From: Opitutaceae bacterium
Lineage (GTDB): Bacteria; Verrucomicrobiota; Verrucomicrobiia; Opitutales; Opitutaceae
Assembly (NCBI GenBank): GCA_027485815.1
Contig: JAIXQE010000017.1
Span: 1 to 42,013 of the forward strand
Direction: 5' to 3'
DNA length: 42,013 nucleotides
Shown: positions 1 through 7,962 of the stretch, piece after piece
Numbering within the stretch: position 1 is the stretch's first letter
Layout of the letters: every line of letters begins with the position of its first letter
The notes under the pieces: generated by a model
What the model was told of the DNA's origin: nothing
Seen by the model: only the letters and a program-made list of their open reading frames with translations
Databases searched by the model: none
Program-made: the position numbers and the translations under genes

Positions 1-177
1 CCATTTGCCCGTCAGCGGGAGCGGAAGTCAAGGCGGCCTTATACCCTGAATTCGGGGTAATCAGGGTGTTTGCCACCGGAACCAATCCAGCCCGATCCTT
101 GGTACCTAGCACAGCTAGGTTCGACTGAAATTAGCGCCCGGCGCCTTTCTCAATTTACAATAAACGGCATTCATTAA
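1..177. promoter_or_regulatory. AT-richer leader with two inverted repeats upstream of the histidine kinase
   Basis: No gene is visible here. Two dyad symmetries stand out. Positions 42-59 (TACCCTGAATTCGGGGTA) are an 18-base palindrome with one mismatched pair (47/54). Positions 104-120 have perfect 7-base arms (ACCTAGC and GCTAGGT) around ACA. A TACAAT hexamer at 156-161 resembles a -10 element, but I see no good -35 at the usual spacing. The dyads could be operators or small hairpins of an upstream transcript. The assignment is inference. Confidence 0.35.
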
Positions 178-2220
178 ATGACAACGCTAGTCATACTATC
201 GGCCGTTTTGATTTTCGGTCTCGGAATTGCCCTTTATCTAGGAAATCCCAATCGAAATTCCTATAAGGCATTCTGCCTTCTATGCACCATTCTAGGACTA
301 TGGCTGGTTTGCGTATTCGGGGCAATGATCAGCGGGCAACAATCAAACCCCAATCGGCTTTATGCAATAGCGTTCTGGCTAAAAGCAAATGCATTCATAT
401 CATCTTTCTTACCTTGGGGGCAATGGGTCCTTCGAGAATCAATCGAAAGCCAGCGGCGAAACCTACTCGGAATAGTTGCCGACACTTTTATATTCTTAGT
501 AATATCCCTCGCCCTAAGCTTAGCCTCATTAAGTGATGGATTCACTAAAGTTATCGATAGCAGCTCGATTTACAGAGGCAATGTCTACTACATACACAAC
601 ACCCTTATAGTCTCCCTTTTCATCGCCGCATCGATAAAGACTGCGATGAGCATTAGGCGCACGAAGGGAATCCTCAAGATCGAGCTTCAGTATCTAGTAA
701 TCGTAACCAGTCTGGGCGGACTACTGATGGCCATATTAAACGGCATCGGGAATCTCACCGGCATCCGTTCAATCAATAGAGCTAGCGTTGTTGTTGTATT
801 CCTAACTTATGTATTCATGGCATGGGCGCTTGCCAGCACGCATATATTCAATGCCCGCCATGTCCTAATTCATGTTAGCCAAAGAGTCCTAACGTTACTA
901 CTCATCGGCGTCATCATCTACAGTCTATCTACAACTCTTTCCCCCACCCTCCCTCCCCACGTCGCCTGGCCGTTGAGCATGTTCCTCTGCGGATCCGCGA
1001 TCTTCTGGCTCGATGCCCGGATGCGGGGGTGGTTCGGGCTGGATGACTCCTCCCGAATCCGCGCCCTGCGCACCGAAGTGCTCGAGGTGGCGATGAAGGG
1101 CGGGGACACGACCCGGCTCGCGGCGGAGTTCGAGACCCTGCTCGCCGCCCGGCACGACGCCCCCGCCGCGGTGATCCTCACCCGCAGCGGCGAAGCCTAC
1201 ACGGGCGGCGGCCACACGATTCGCCACGACCGGGCGGCGATCACTGCCCTCCGCGAGGAGGGGTGGAGCACCCCGGAGAGCCTCCAGCGCCGCCGCCCCA
1301 CCCCGCCGCTGGAGGATCTCGCCGCCGTCCTGCGCGAACTCGGCGCCGGGGCCCTCGTCGCGGTGCCGCGCGAGAGCCCCGTCCCAAACCTCCTCGTCGC
1401 CGTCGGCGTCCGCCGCAACGAGTGGCCCTTCACCTATCCCGATGTCGTGCGCCTGCTGCACACCGCCGAACTGATCGACAACATCCTCACCCGTTCCCGG
1501 CTGACGGACCAGCTCGCCTTGCGGGCGCGGATGGAATACCTGGCGATGATGTCCCGCGGACTGGCCCACGACTTGAAGAACCTGATCACGCCCGTCTCCT
1601 CCTACCTGGTGCACACCGAGGGGCGGGCGCCGGCGGGCAGCGCGGAGGAGGAGGTGCACGGCGCCGCCATCCGCTCGATCGGGGTGATGACGACGTACCT
1701 GCGCGAGGCGCTCTTCTTCTCGGACCAGCTGACGCCGCGCTTCTCCTCGATCGAGCCCGCGGGGCTGCTGGAGGGCGCGCGCAACCTGGCGGTGGAGCGC
1801 GCATCCCGCCGCGGGATCCGGCTCACGGCGCGCAGCTCCTGCGCCGGGACACTGCAGGCGGACGCGGTGCTGCTGCAGCGGCTGCTGGTGAACCTGCTGA
1901 ACAACGCGATCGACGCCTCCGCGCGTGGCGGGGAGGTATGGCTGACCGCGGAGGGGCCGGTGGCGGGGATGATCACGCTCCGGGTCATCGACCAGGGGTG
2001 CGGGATGGATGAGGCGACGCGGGCGCGGATCTTCGACCCCTACTTCACCACCAAGGAGTTCGGCGAGGAGGTGCGCGGGTTCGGCCTCGGGCTGACCATC
2101 TCGCAGCGCATCGTGCACTTGCATCACGGCTGCATCACGGTCGAGAGCCGGCCGGGCGCCGGGACCACCCTGAGCGTCGACCTGCCGGTGGATCCCGCGG
2201 CGGTCGCCGTCGTCACCTGA
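178..2220 (+). CDS. membrane-bound sensor histidine kinase, compositionally chimeric
   Basis: Predicted 680-residue inner-membrane sensor kinase that would autophosphorylate on His and pass phosphate to a response regulator, probably its neighbour. The N-terminal ~285 residues form a multi-pass membrane domain (about eight or nine helices). A GAF-like linker follows to ~residue 440. The kinase core has the H-box HDLKN near residue 464, N-box LLNNAIDA near 574, G1 DQGCGM, F-box FDPYFTT and G2 GFGLGLTIS near 634, all intact. An in-frame TAA lies immediately before the ATG, so the gene cannot start further upstream; no clear Shine-Dalgarno is seen. The layout recalls PrsK-type 7TM kinases of PEP-CTERM/exosortase systems, but no PEP-CTERM genes are visible. 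The first ~256 codons are AT-rich and use codons such as ATA, CTA and TTA that are rare in the rest of the window. Confidence 0.88.
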   Translation: MTTLVILSAVLIFGLGIALYLGNPNRNSYKAFCLLCTILGLWLVCVFGAMISGQQSNPNRLYAIAFWLKANAFISSFLPWGQWVLRESIESQRRNLLGIVADTFIFLVISLALSLASLSDGFTKVIDSSSIYRGNVYYIHNTLIVSLFIAASIKTAMSIRRTKGILKIELQYLVIVTSLGGLLMAILNGIGNLTGIRSINRASVVVVFLTYVFMAWALASTHIFNARHVLIHVSQRVLTLLLIGVIIYSLSTTLSPTLPPHVAWPLSMFLCGSAIFWLDARMRGWFGLDDSSRIRALRTEVLEVAMKGGDTTRLAAEFETLLAARHDAPAAVILTRSGEAYTGGGHTIRHDRAAITALREEGWSTPESLQRRRPTPPLEDLAAVLRELGAGALVAVPRESPVPNLLVAVGVRRNEWPFTYPDVVRLLHTAELIDNILTRSRLTDQLALRARMEYLAMMSRGLAHDLKNLITPVSSYLVHTEGRAPAGSAEEEVHGAAIRSIGVMTTYLREALFFSDQLTPRFSSIEPAGLLEGARNLAVERASRRGIRLTARSSCAGTLQADAVLLQRLLVNLLNNAIDASARGGEVWLTAEGPVAGMITLRVIDQGCGMDEATRARIFDPYFTTKEFGEEVRGFGLGLTISQRIVHLHHGCITVESRPGAGTTLSVDLPVDPAAVAVVT

Positions 2221-2229
2221 TCCGTACCC

Positions 2230-3450
2230 GTGGCCACCGCCTCCAGCGCCATCTTGCCCTCCCGGATCCTCGTGGTGGACGACGAGCGGCAGATCCACGC
2301 CTCGCTGCGGCTGCGGCTGGGCGGGGCGCACGAACTCGAGTTCGCCTTCGACGCCGCCGGGGGGCTCGAGCGCCTGCGGCAGACCCGGTTCGACCTGTGC
2401 CTCGCGGACCTGCACATGCCGCGGATGGACGGCTTCGCGTTCATCGAGGCGGCGCGGGCGGTGGATCCGGCGCTCGGCTTCGTGGTGTTGAGCGCGTTCG
2501 ATTCGGCGGAGAACCTCCGGCGCACCATTCCCCTGCAGGTCTACGACTTCCTGTCGAAGCCGCTGCCGGGCAAGGCGGACTTCGAGGCACGGATCCCCGA
2601 GTGGATCGAGCGGACCCGCCAGCGGCGCGTGGACCAGGAGCTCGCCCGCTCCGCGGGGGTGGTGGCGGGGGAACGGGAGGCGGCGCGGCTGGAGCGGGAC
2701 GTCGAGCTGGTGGCCTCCGAGACGGCGCGTGACGCCCTGCGGCAGACGGCCGGGCTGCTCACCACGGTGCACGCGCAGCTGCTCGCCTCACAGGCGCTGC
2801 TGGGGACGCCGGGGCGGACGGATCCGCGGGCGGCGCAGTTCACCCGGCGGCTGGAGGAGGCCCGGCGCACGGCGGAGGCCGCGATGGCGGTCACGGAGGC
2901 ATTCTTCGACACCGGCTACGGCAGCCGCGACACGTCGCCGGCCGTGGTGGACGAGGGCATCCGCCACGCGGGCGGGATCGCCCTGCGGATGTGCCGGGGG
3001 GAGGAGGAGGGCAAGGCGGTGGAGTTCACCCCCGGGGCCGCGGGCCTGCCGGTGCGGGGGTTATCGGGCATCGACTTCCTGCTTTTGATGACCCCGGCGC
3101 TGGGCGCGGCCCTCACGGGCGCGCCGCGCCGGACAACGGTGGGGGTGCGAGCGGAGCCGCTGGGCCGGCTCGAGGAGGCCTACCGCGACCCGGCGCTCCG
3201 CAACTTCGTATGGTACAACCGCCGCAACGCCCCGACCGGCCAAGCGGCGGTGCTGATCACCGTGACCGGCGCGGGCCCGGCCCTGACCCCGGCGGCGCTG
3301 GAGGCGTGGCTGCAGGACCGGTACGATCCGCTGGCGACCATCACGGCCCGCGGCCTCGTCGCCGGCGTGCGGCGCTGCCACGGCGTCATCGGCGCGGCGG
3401 TGTCCCCGCAATCCGGCCGCTTCAGCCTCGCGCTGGCGCTGCCCGTGTGA
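2230..3450 (+). CDS. response regulator fused to a degenerate histidine-kinase-like module
   Basis: 406 residues starting at GTG, 9 bases after the kinase stop, so probably co-transcribed. Residues 12-130 are a canonical receiver: acidic pair D17/D18, phospho-acceptor D60 in LADLHMP, S88 and K110 in LSKPL. It is therefore the best phosphate acceptor for the upstream kinase. Residues ~140-406 have no DNA-binding domain. They follow the layout of a DHp plus HATPase core (long helices, then LLLMTPALGAAL where the N-box should be, VTGAGPALT for G1, and a C-terminal ITARGLVAGVRRCHGVIGA stretch for G2/G3). The N-box Asn and most ATP-binding glycines are absent, so catalysis looks unlikely. My inference is a pseudokinase output domain that may bind the upstream kinase or the two downstream regulators. 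The alternative is an unrelated alpha/beta domain. Confidence 0.75.
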   Translation: MATASSAILPSRILVVDDERQIHASLRLRLGGAHELEFAFDAAGGLERLRQTRFDLCLADLHMPRMDGFAFIEAARAVDPALGFVVLSAFDSAENLRRTIPLQVYDFLSKPLPGKADFEARIPEWIERTRQRRVDQELARSAGVVAGEREAARLERDVELVASETARDALRQTAGLLTTVHAQLLASQALLGTPGRTDPRAAQFTRRLEEARRTAEAAMAVTEAFFDTGYGSRDTSPAVVDEGIRHAGGIALRMCRGEEEGKAVEFTPGAAGLPVRGLSGIDFLLLMTPALGAALTGAPRRTTVGVRAEPLGRLEEAYRDPALRNFVWYNRRNAPTGQAAVLITVTGAGPALTPAALEAWLQDRYDPLATITARGLVAGVRRCHGVIGAAVSPQSGRFSLALALPV

Positions 3451-3457
3451 CCCGGCA

Positions 3458-4147
3458 ATGATCCTGCTCGTCGACAGCGCGGAGCGCGAGGGGTCCGTCC
3501 TGGCGGAGCTCTGCGCCGGGCGGGGCTGGGTGACCGGGACCTGCGCGACGGTCGCCGAGGCCCGGCGGCGGATCCCACGGCTGCGGCCGCGCGTGGCCGT
3601 CATCCGACGCACCCTGCGGGACGGCCTCGCCGAGGAGGTGCTCGGGGCGCTGGCGGACGCGCGCTGCCGGCGGCTGGTGCTGGTGCCGGCGGGGACCAGC
3701 GGGGCGGTGGAAGCCCGGCTGGTGGCGCTGGGCGCGGACTGCGTCCTGCGGGAGCCCGTGCGCATCGAGGTGCTGCTGGCGTACCTGGAGCGTTTCCGGC
3801 GCGAGCCGGGAACGGCGCCGCCGCCCCGCCCGGCCCGGCTGGCGTTCGCGGGCGGGCAGCTCGATCCCGCGGACCGAACCCTGCGCCGCGGTGCCCGGGC
3901 GACCACCCTCGCGCCGCGGCAGGTGCAGTTGGCGGAGCTGCTGGCGCGGTCCCCCGGGGAGGTGGTCGCCTACGAGGCCCTCTACGCCGAGATCCTGGGC
4001 CGGCCCTTCCGCGGGGACACCGGCAACCTGCGGGTCCTGCTCGGCAAGCTCTGCGCCGCGGCGGCCCGTGCCGGCGTCGACGCGCGCGCCTGGATCGAGG
4101 TGATCCCGAAATCCGGCTACCGGTTGCGGCGGGCCGCCGGGCGGTAA
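3458..4147 (+). CDS. OmpR-type winged-helix regulator with degenerate receiver domain
   Basis: 229-residue predicted DNA-binding regulator, 7 bases after the preceding gene. Residues 1-112 have the receiver fold pattern (MILLVD, then RVAVIRRTLRDG). The phospho-acceptor position holds R50 instead of Asp, and the conserved Lys-Pro near residue 100 reads E99-P100. Only the first acidic residue (D6) remains. Residues ~128-229 are a winged-helix trans_reg_C domain ending in IEVIPKSGYRLRR, which matches the conserved wing 'GYRL' of OmpR/PhoB proteins. Activity is thus probably not controlled by Asp phosphorylation, but by protein contacts, ligand or abundance (inference). A small inverted repeat GTAAC-N6-GTTAC (4144-4159) spans the stop codon. 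Confidence 0.82.
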   Translation: MILLVDSAEREGSVLAELCAGRGWVTGTCATVAEARRRIPRLRPRVAVIRRTLRDGLAEEVLGALADARCRRLVLVPAGTSGAVEARLVALGADCVLREPVRIEVLLAYLERFRREPGTAPPPRPARLAFAGGQLDPADRTLRRGARATTLAPRQVQLAELLARSPGEVVAYEALYAEILGRPFRGDTGNLRVLLGKLCAAAARAGVDARAWIEVIPKSGYRLRRAAGR

Positions 4148-4204
4148 CGGAAAAGTTACGGCGGACCCGTTCCGGAGCGGGCCGGGGCCGGACACGGTGC
4201 GGCC

Positions 4205-4948
4205 ATGGAAACGCACCCCACCGTCGTGATCCTCAAGGCCGACCAGCTCTACGCCGCCACCCTGCGCGCGCACGTGGACGCCGTGCTGCCGGGGGCGCGG
4301 ATCACGGTGGCGCCGACCGTCGCGGCGGCCCGGACCCTGCTGGAGCGGGCGCCGGTGGACCTGCTGCTGGGCAGCCTGGGGGAGGGCCCCGAGGGGGACG
4401 CGCTCGACCTGCTGGCCCAGTCCACCCGGGCGCCGCGGCGCGCCCGGCGGGTGATGGTGGTGGCGCTGCGCTGCACCTACCGGACCCTCTCGGCCCTGCG
4501 GACCCTGGCGGTCGAGGGGGTTTTCGATGCCGTCACGGAGGAATCGGAAGCGTTCCGGCCGGCGCTGGAGCGGGTGCTCGCGGGGCAGCGTTCGTGGAGC
4601 GCTTCGGTGCAGGGGGAGCTGCGGCAGATCTCCGCGGCGCCGACGGCGCTGTTCCGGCTGCTGACGGACTTCGAGCAGCTGGTCCTGAGCGTGATCGGGG
4701 CGGGCTGCGACGACGACGAGGCGGGGGAACTGCTGCGGCTGAGCCCGGCGACCATTTCCTCGGTGCGGCGGGACCTGCACCGGAAGCTCGGGGTGCAGCA
4801 CCGCGGCGCGCTGATCCGGATGGCGGCGCAGAAGGGATACGTGCGGTTCACGCCGGATGGGGTGGAGCGGCCGGGCTTCGCGCTGTTCGCGGCCGCCTAC
4901 CGGCCGCGACAGCCGCGGCGGGGGAAGGACGAGCCGGTGGCGGCCTGA
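4205..4948 (+). CDS. LuxR/NarL-type regulator with degenerate receiver domain
   Basis: 247-residue predicted transcription factor, 57 bases after the OmpR-type gene. Residues 5-125 look like a receiver with the catalytic residues lost: the acceptor site VDLLLGSL has S57 where Asp is expected, and no conserved Lys is found in GVFDAVTEES. Residues ~153-213 are a LuxR-type helix-turn-helix (LTDFEQLVLSVIGAG...SPATISSVRRDLHRKLGVQHRGAL pattern), close to the NarL/FixJ consensus although the usual EIA is EAG. A basic tail follows. It is the last of four signalling genes in one direction and lies upstream of the moxR-bat operon, a plausible but untested target. The receiver assignment rests on fold pattern, not on catalytic residues. 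Confidence 0.78.
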   Translation: METHPTVVILKADQLYAATLRAHVDAVLPGARITVAPTVAAARTLLERAPVDLLLGSLGEGPEGDALDLLAQSTRAPRRARRVMVVALRCTYRTLSALRTLAVEGVFDAVTEESEAFRPALERVLAGQRSWSASVQGELRQISAAPTALFRLLTDFEQLVLSVIGAGCDDDEAGELLRLSPATISSVRRDLHRKLGVQHRGALIRMAAQKGYVRFTPDGVERPGFALFAAAYRPRQPRRGKDEPVAA

Positions 4949-5032
4949 GCCGGGCCCGGCCGGGGGGAGCGAAGGGGCGACGTGCGGGTTGCCAAAGGCG
5001 CGCGATCCCGCTCACCTTCCCGCCCTTAACGC

Positions 5033-5995
5033 ATGTCGCCCACCGGTCCCGCCTGGTCCCAGAAACTCCGCGCTGAAATCGGCAAGGCCGTCGTCGGCCA
5101 GGACGCCGTCGTCGAACGCCTGCTGGTGGCCCTGCTGGCCAACGGCCACGTGCTGCTCGAGGGGATGCCCGGGCTCGCGAAGACCCTGCTGGTCAAGTCG
5201 CTGGGTACGGCCCTCGGGGTGCAGTTCGAACGGATCCAGTTCACGCCGGACCTGCTGCCGAGCGACGTCGTGGGCACGATGATCTTCCAGCCAAAGACGG
5301 GGGAGTTCACCGCCCACCGCGGTCCGATCTTCGCCAACCTGGTGTTGGCGGATGAGATCAACCGGGCGCCGGCCAAGGTGCAGAGCGCCCTGCTCGAGGG
5401 GATGCAGGAGCGGCAGGTGACCCTCGGCGGTCAGACGCACGCGCTGCCCCGGCCGTTCTTCGTGATGGCGACCCAGAATCCGGTGGAGCAGGAGGGCACC
5501 TATCCGCTGCCGGAGGCGCAGACCGACCGCTTCCTGTTCAAGCTGCTCGTCGACTACCCGAGCGCGGCCGAGGAGGCGGCGATGCTGCAGCGCTGGGGCC
5601 AGGTCACCCGCCAGCCGGCGCTCGCGGCCGTGTCCGGCGGGGAGGAGCTGCTCGCGCTGCGGGCGGAGGTCGACGCGATCCATCTCTCGCCGGCGGTGCA
5701 GGGCTACATCCTCGCGCTGGTCCGCGGCACGCGGGCACTGGCGGACGCGGCGGCGCCGCGGCGGCACCTGTCGTTCGGGGCGTCGCCCCGGGCCTCGCTC
5801 GCCCTTTACCAGGCGGGGCGCGCCCTGGCGTGGCTGCGGGGCGAGGACCACGTTTCCCCCGGCCTGATCCAGGAGCTGGCGCCGGACATCCTGCGGCACC
5901 GGATCGGCCTGACCTACGAGGCCGAGGCCGAGGAGATCACGGCGGACAAGCTGGTGGCGGAGGTGATCACCCGCACCGCGGTGCCGGCCGTCTAG
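5033..5995 (+). CDS. moxR: MoxR family AAA+ ATPase
   Basis: 320-residue cytoplasmic AAA+ ATPase of the MoxR type, a chaperone-like family usually encoded with vWA-domain proteins. Walker A is GMPGLAKT (residues 44-51), Walker B LVLADE (103-108), and the sensor region MATQNPVEQEGTYPLPEAQTDRF is typical. The C-terminal lid contains the family's SFGASPRASLAL pattern. Length is normal. The start at 5033 follows a gap of 84 bases from the regulator gene, which includes a GC-rich palindrome (4949-4960); a promoter may lie here but I cannot identify one. It is the first gene of a five-gene run continuing into DUF58 and Bat genes. Confidence 0.95.
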   Translation: MSPTGPAWSQKLRAEIGKAVVGQDAVVERLLVALLANGHVLLEGMPGLAKTLLVKSLGTALGVQFERIQFTPDLLPSDVVGTMIFQPKTGEFTAHRGPIFANLVLADEINRAPAKVQSALLEGMQERQVTLGGQTHALPRPFFVMATQNPVEQEGTYPLPEAQTDRFLFKLLVDYPSAAEEAAMLQRWGQVTRQPALAAVSGGEELLALRAEVDAIHLSPAVQGYILALVRGTRALADAAAPRRHLSFGASPRASLALYQAGRALAWLRGEDHVSPGLIQELAPDILRHRIGLTYEAEAEEITADKLVAEVITRTAVPAV

Positions 5996-6005
5996 GCGCC
6001 CGCCG

Positions 6006-6938
6006 ATGCCCGCCGCCGCCCCCGTCCTCCCGCCCGCCCCGGTGGCCGCCGCGCCGCTGGCGGCATTGCGCCGGCTGGAATGGCGGGTGCGCCACGCGGT
6101 GGAGGCGATGCTGAGCGGCGAGTACCGTTCCGCGTTCCGGGGGCGGGGAATGGAGTTCGACCAGGTGGTGAAGTACGAGTTCGGGGACGACGTGCGCGAC
6201 ATCGACTGGAACGTGACCGCGCGCCTCGGGGAGCCGTACCGCAAGAAGTTCGTCGAGGAGCGGGAGGTCACCGTCCTGCTGGTGCTGGAGGATTCCCCCT
6301 CGCTCGGCTTCGGGTCCGGGGCGCAGTCGCGGCGGGAGGCGCTGCTGGAGTTGGCGGGCCTGGTGATGCTGCTCGGGGCGGTGAACCGGGACCGGGTGGG
6401 TTTCGTGCATGCGGCGCCCGGGGGCAACGTCGTGCGGGAGCCCGTGCGGGGCCGCGGCCGGATCCTGCAGCTGGCGGCTTCCCTGCTCGCGGCGCCGGCG
6501 CCCGCGCCCGATGCCGCGGCGCCCACGCCGCCGTGGCGCTTCCTCGCCCGGGCGGCGCCGAAGCACAGCATCCTCATCTGGCTGGGAGACTTTCCGCCGG
6601 TCGCGCGGTCGGGCGGCGATGATCCGCGGCCCGAGGGCTGGAGCGTCCTGCAGCGGCGCTACCAGACGATGGGGTTCCGGGTGGACGACCCGTGGGACCG
6701 CGCGCTGCCGGCGGGCGAGCCGTTCGCGGCTTACGACGCGGTGGCCGGGCGGCTGGTGACGATCGACGGGGGCGCGGCGGAGCAGGCCGCCCACGCCGCG
6801 TGGGTGACCGCGCGGGAGCGCGCCTGGCAGACCCTGTTCCCCGACCCGCTCACGCGCCTGGCAGTCGGCACCGGCGAGAACCGGCTCGACGCGCTGGTGC
6901 GCTTCTTCCACGCCCGGATGAACCCGGGGCGGCGCTGA
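6006..6938 (+). CDS. DUF58 domain protein of the MoxR/Bat operon
   Basis: 310 residues, starting 10 bases after moxR. It carries the DUF58 hallmark YEFGDDVRDIDWNVTAR (residues 57-73), preceded by the GRGMEFDQV stretch, then a vWA-like fold beginning VTVLLVLEDSPSLGFG where a metal-dependent adhesion site would sit. No signal peptide or clear membrane helix is seen, so it is probably cytoplasmic. In MoxR operons the DUF58 protein is generally thought to partner with the ATPase; its exact activity is unknown. A Pro/Ala-rich N-terminus of ~20 residues precedes the conserved region. Confidence 0.92.
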   Translation: MPAAAPVLPPAPVAAAPLAALRRLEWRVRHAVEAMLSGEYRSAFRGRGMEFDQVVKYEFGDDVRDIDWNVTARLGEPYRKKFVEEREVTVLLVLEDSPSLGFGSGAQSRREALLELAGLVMLLGAVNRDRVGFVHAAPGGNVVREPVRGRGRILQLAASLLAAPAPAPDAAAPTPPWRFLARAAPKHSILIWLGDFPPVARSGGDDPRPEGWSVLQRRYQTMGFRVDDPWDRALPAGEPFAAYDAVAGRLVTIDGGAAEQAAHAAWVTARERAWQTLFPDPLTRLAVGTGENRLDALVRFFHARMNPGRR

Positions 6939-6942
6939 CCCG

Positions 6943-7962
6943 ATGGGCCGCCTCACCCTCCAGGACCCGCTCTGGCTGCTGGCGCTGCTCGCGCTACCGC
7001 TGGTCGCCTGGCTGCGCGGCCGCCGGCGCGTGCCCGTGCTCCTTGTGCCCTTCGCGGCGGCATGGCACCGGCCCTCCCTCGCCGCCCCCGGGCGGTGGCC
7101 CGCGGTGCTGATGTTCGCCGGCCTGGCGCTGCTGGTCGTCGCCCTCGCCCGGCCCCAGCGCGTGGAGGACCGCCGCGAGGTCCGCTCGGAGGGCTACGAC
7201 ATCGTCCTCGCGATCGACCTCTCGACGTCGATGCGGGCCGAGGACTTCGAGAAGGACGGCGAGCGCATCAACCGCCTGCAGGCGATCAAGCCGGTCATCC
7301 AGGCCTTCATCGAGCGGCGGCCGACCGACCGCATCGGGATCGTCCTCTTTTCCGGCCGCGCCTACACCATGGCGCCGCTCACCTTCGACCACGACTGGCT
7401 CGCGCGGCAGCTCGCCCGCGTCCGCATCGGAATGATCGAGGACGGCACCGCGATCGGGGACGGCCTCGGCGTGGCCCTCACCCGGCTGGAGCAGGCGCGC
7501 CGGGACGCCGCGGGCCGGCGCATCGGGGCCTTCGTGGTCCTGATGACGGACGGGGCCAACAACCGCGGCGCGCTGCAGCCGCTCCAGGCCGCCGAGATCG
7601 CCAAGTCGCGCGGGGTGCCGATCTACACCATCGGTTCCGGCAAGGAGGGCTACGTGCCCGTGCCGATCTACGATGATCAGGGCCGCAAGGTGACGTACCG
7701 CCGGATGCTGTCGGACCTCGACGAGGGCACCCTGCGCGAGATTGCGAACCAGACGGGCGGCAAGTTCTTCCGGGCGGCGGACACGGGCACGATCGAGGCG
7801 GCGTTCCGCGCCATCGACCGCGCGCAGAAGATCGAATTCCAGGCCAAGAGCTACCTGGTGACGACGGAACTCTTCGCGTGGGCCGCGTGGCCGGGTCTCG
7901 GCCTGCTCGCGCTCGGGGCCGCGGCGGCGCGCCCGCCCTTCCGCCGGGAGGTGGCCGCATGA
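6943..7962 (+). CDS. batA: BatA-type von Willebrand factor A membrane protein
   Basis: 339 residues, 4 bases after the DUF58 gene. It has the standard BatA layout: two N-terminal membrane helices (about residues 9-24 and 52-70), a vWA domain with an intact metal-site motif DLSTSM (92-97) and a second conserved segment MTDGANNRG, and a C-terminal membrane helix (LFAWAAWPGLGLLALGA). Bat proteins were named for aerotolerance in Bacteroides and are linked to envelope stress resistance. The last bases overlap the next start codon in an ATGA arrangement (7959-7962), which indicates translational coupling. Confidence 0.93.
   Translation: MGRLTLQDPLWLLALLALPLVAWLRGRRRVPVLLVPFAAAWHRPSLAAPGRWPAVLMFAGLALLVVALARPQRVEDRREVRSEGYDIVLAIDLSTSMRAEDFEKDGERINRLQAIKPVIQAFIERRPTDRIGIVLFSGRAYTMAPLTFDHDWLARQLARVRIGMIEDGTAIGDGLGVALTRLEQARRDAAGRRIGAFVVLMTDGANNRGALQPLQAAEIAKSRGVPIYTIGSGKEGYVPVPIYDDQGRKVTYRRMLSDLDEGTLREIANQTGGKFFRAADTGTIEAAFRAIDRAQKIEFQAKSYLVTTELFAWAAWPGLGLLALGAAAARPPFRREVAA

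Noticed and set aside
100-135. A TTGG...CTAGCACAGCTAGGT stretch as a strong housekeeping promoter
   Set aside because: The apparent promoter look comes from the inverted repeat; no -35/-10 pair with acceptable spacing can be placed.
2397-2732. Alternative-frame plus-strand ORFs inside the response regulator genes
   Set aside because: Gly/Arg/Ala-rich translations without motifs, fully nested in genes with clear domains.
4949-4960. GCCGGGCCCGGC palindrome before moxR as a terminator
   Set aside because: Only 12 bases, no loop and no T-tract; expected by chance in such GC-rich DNA.
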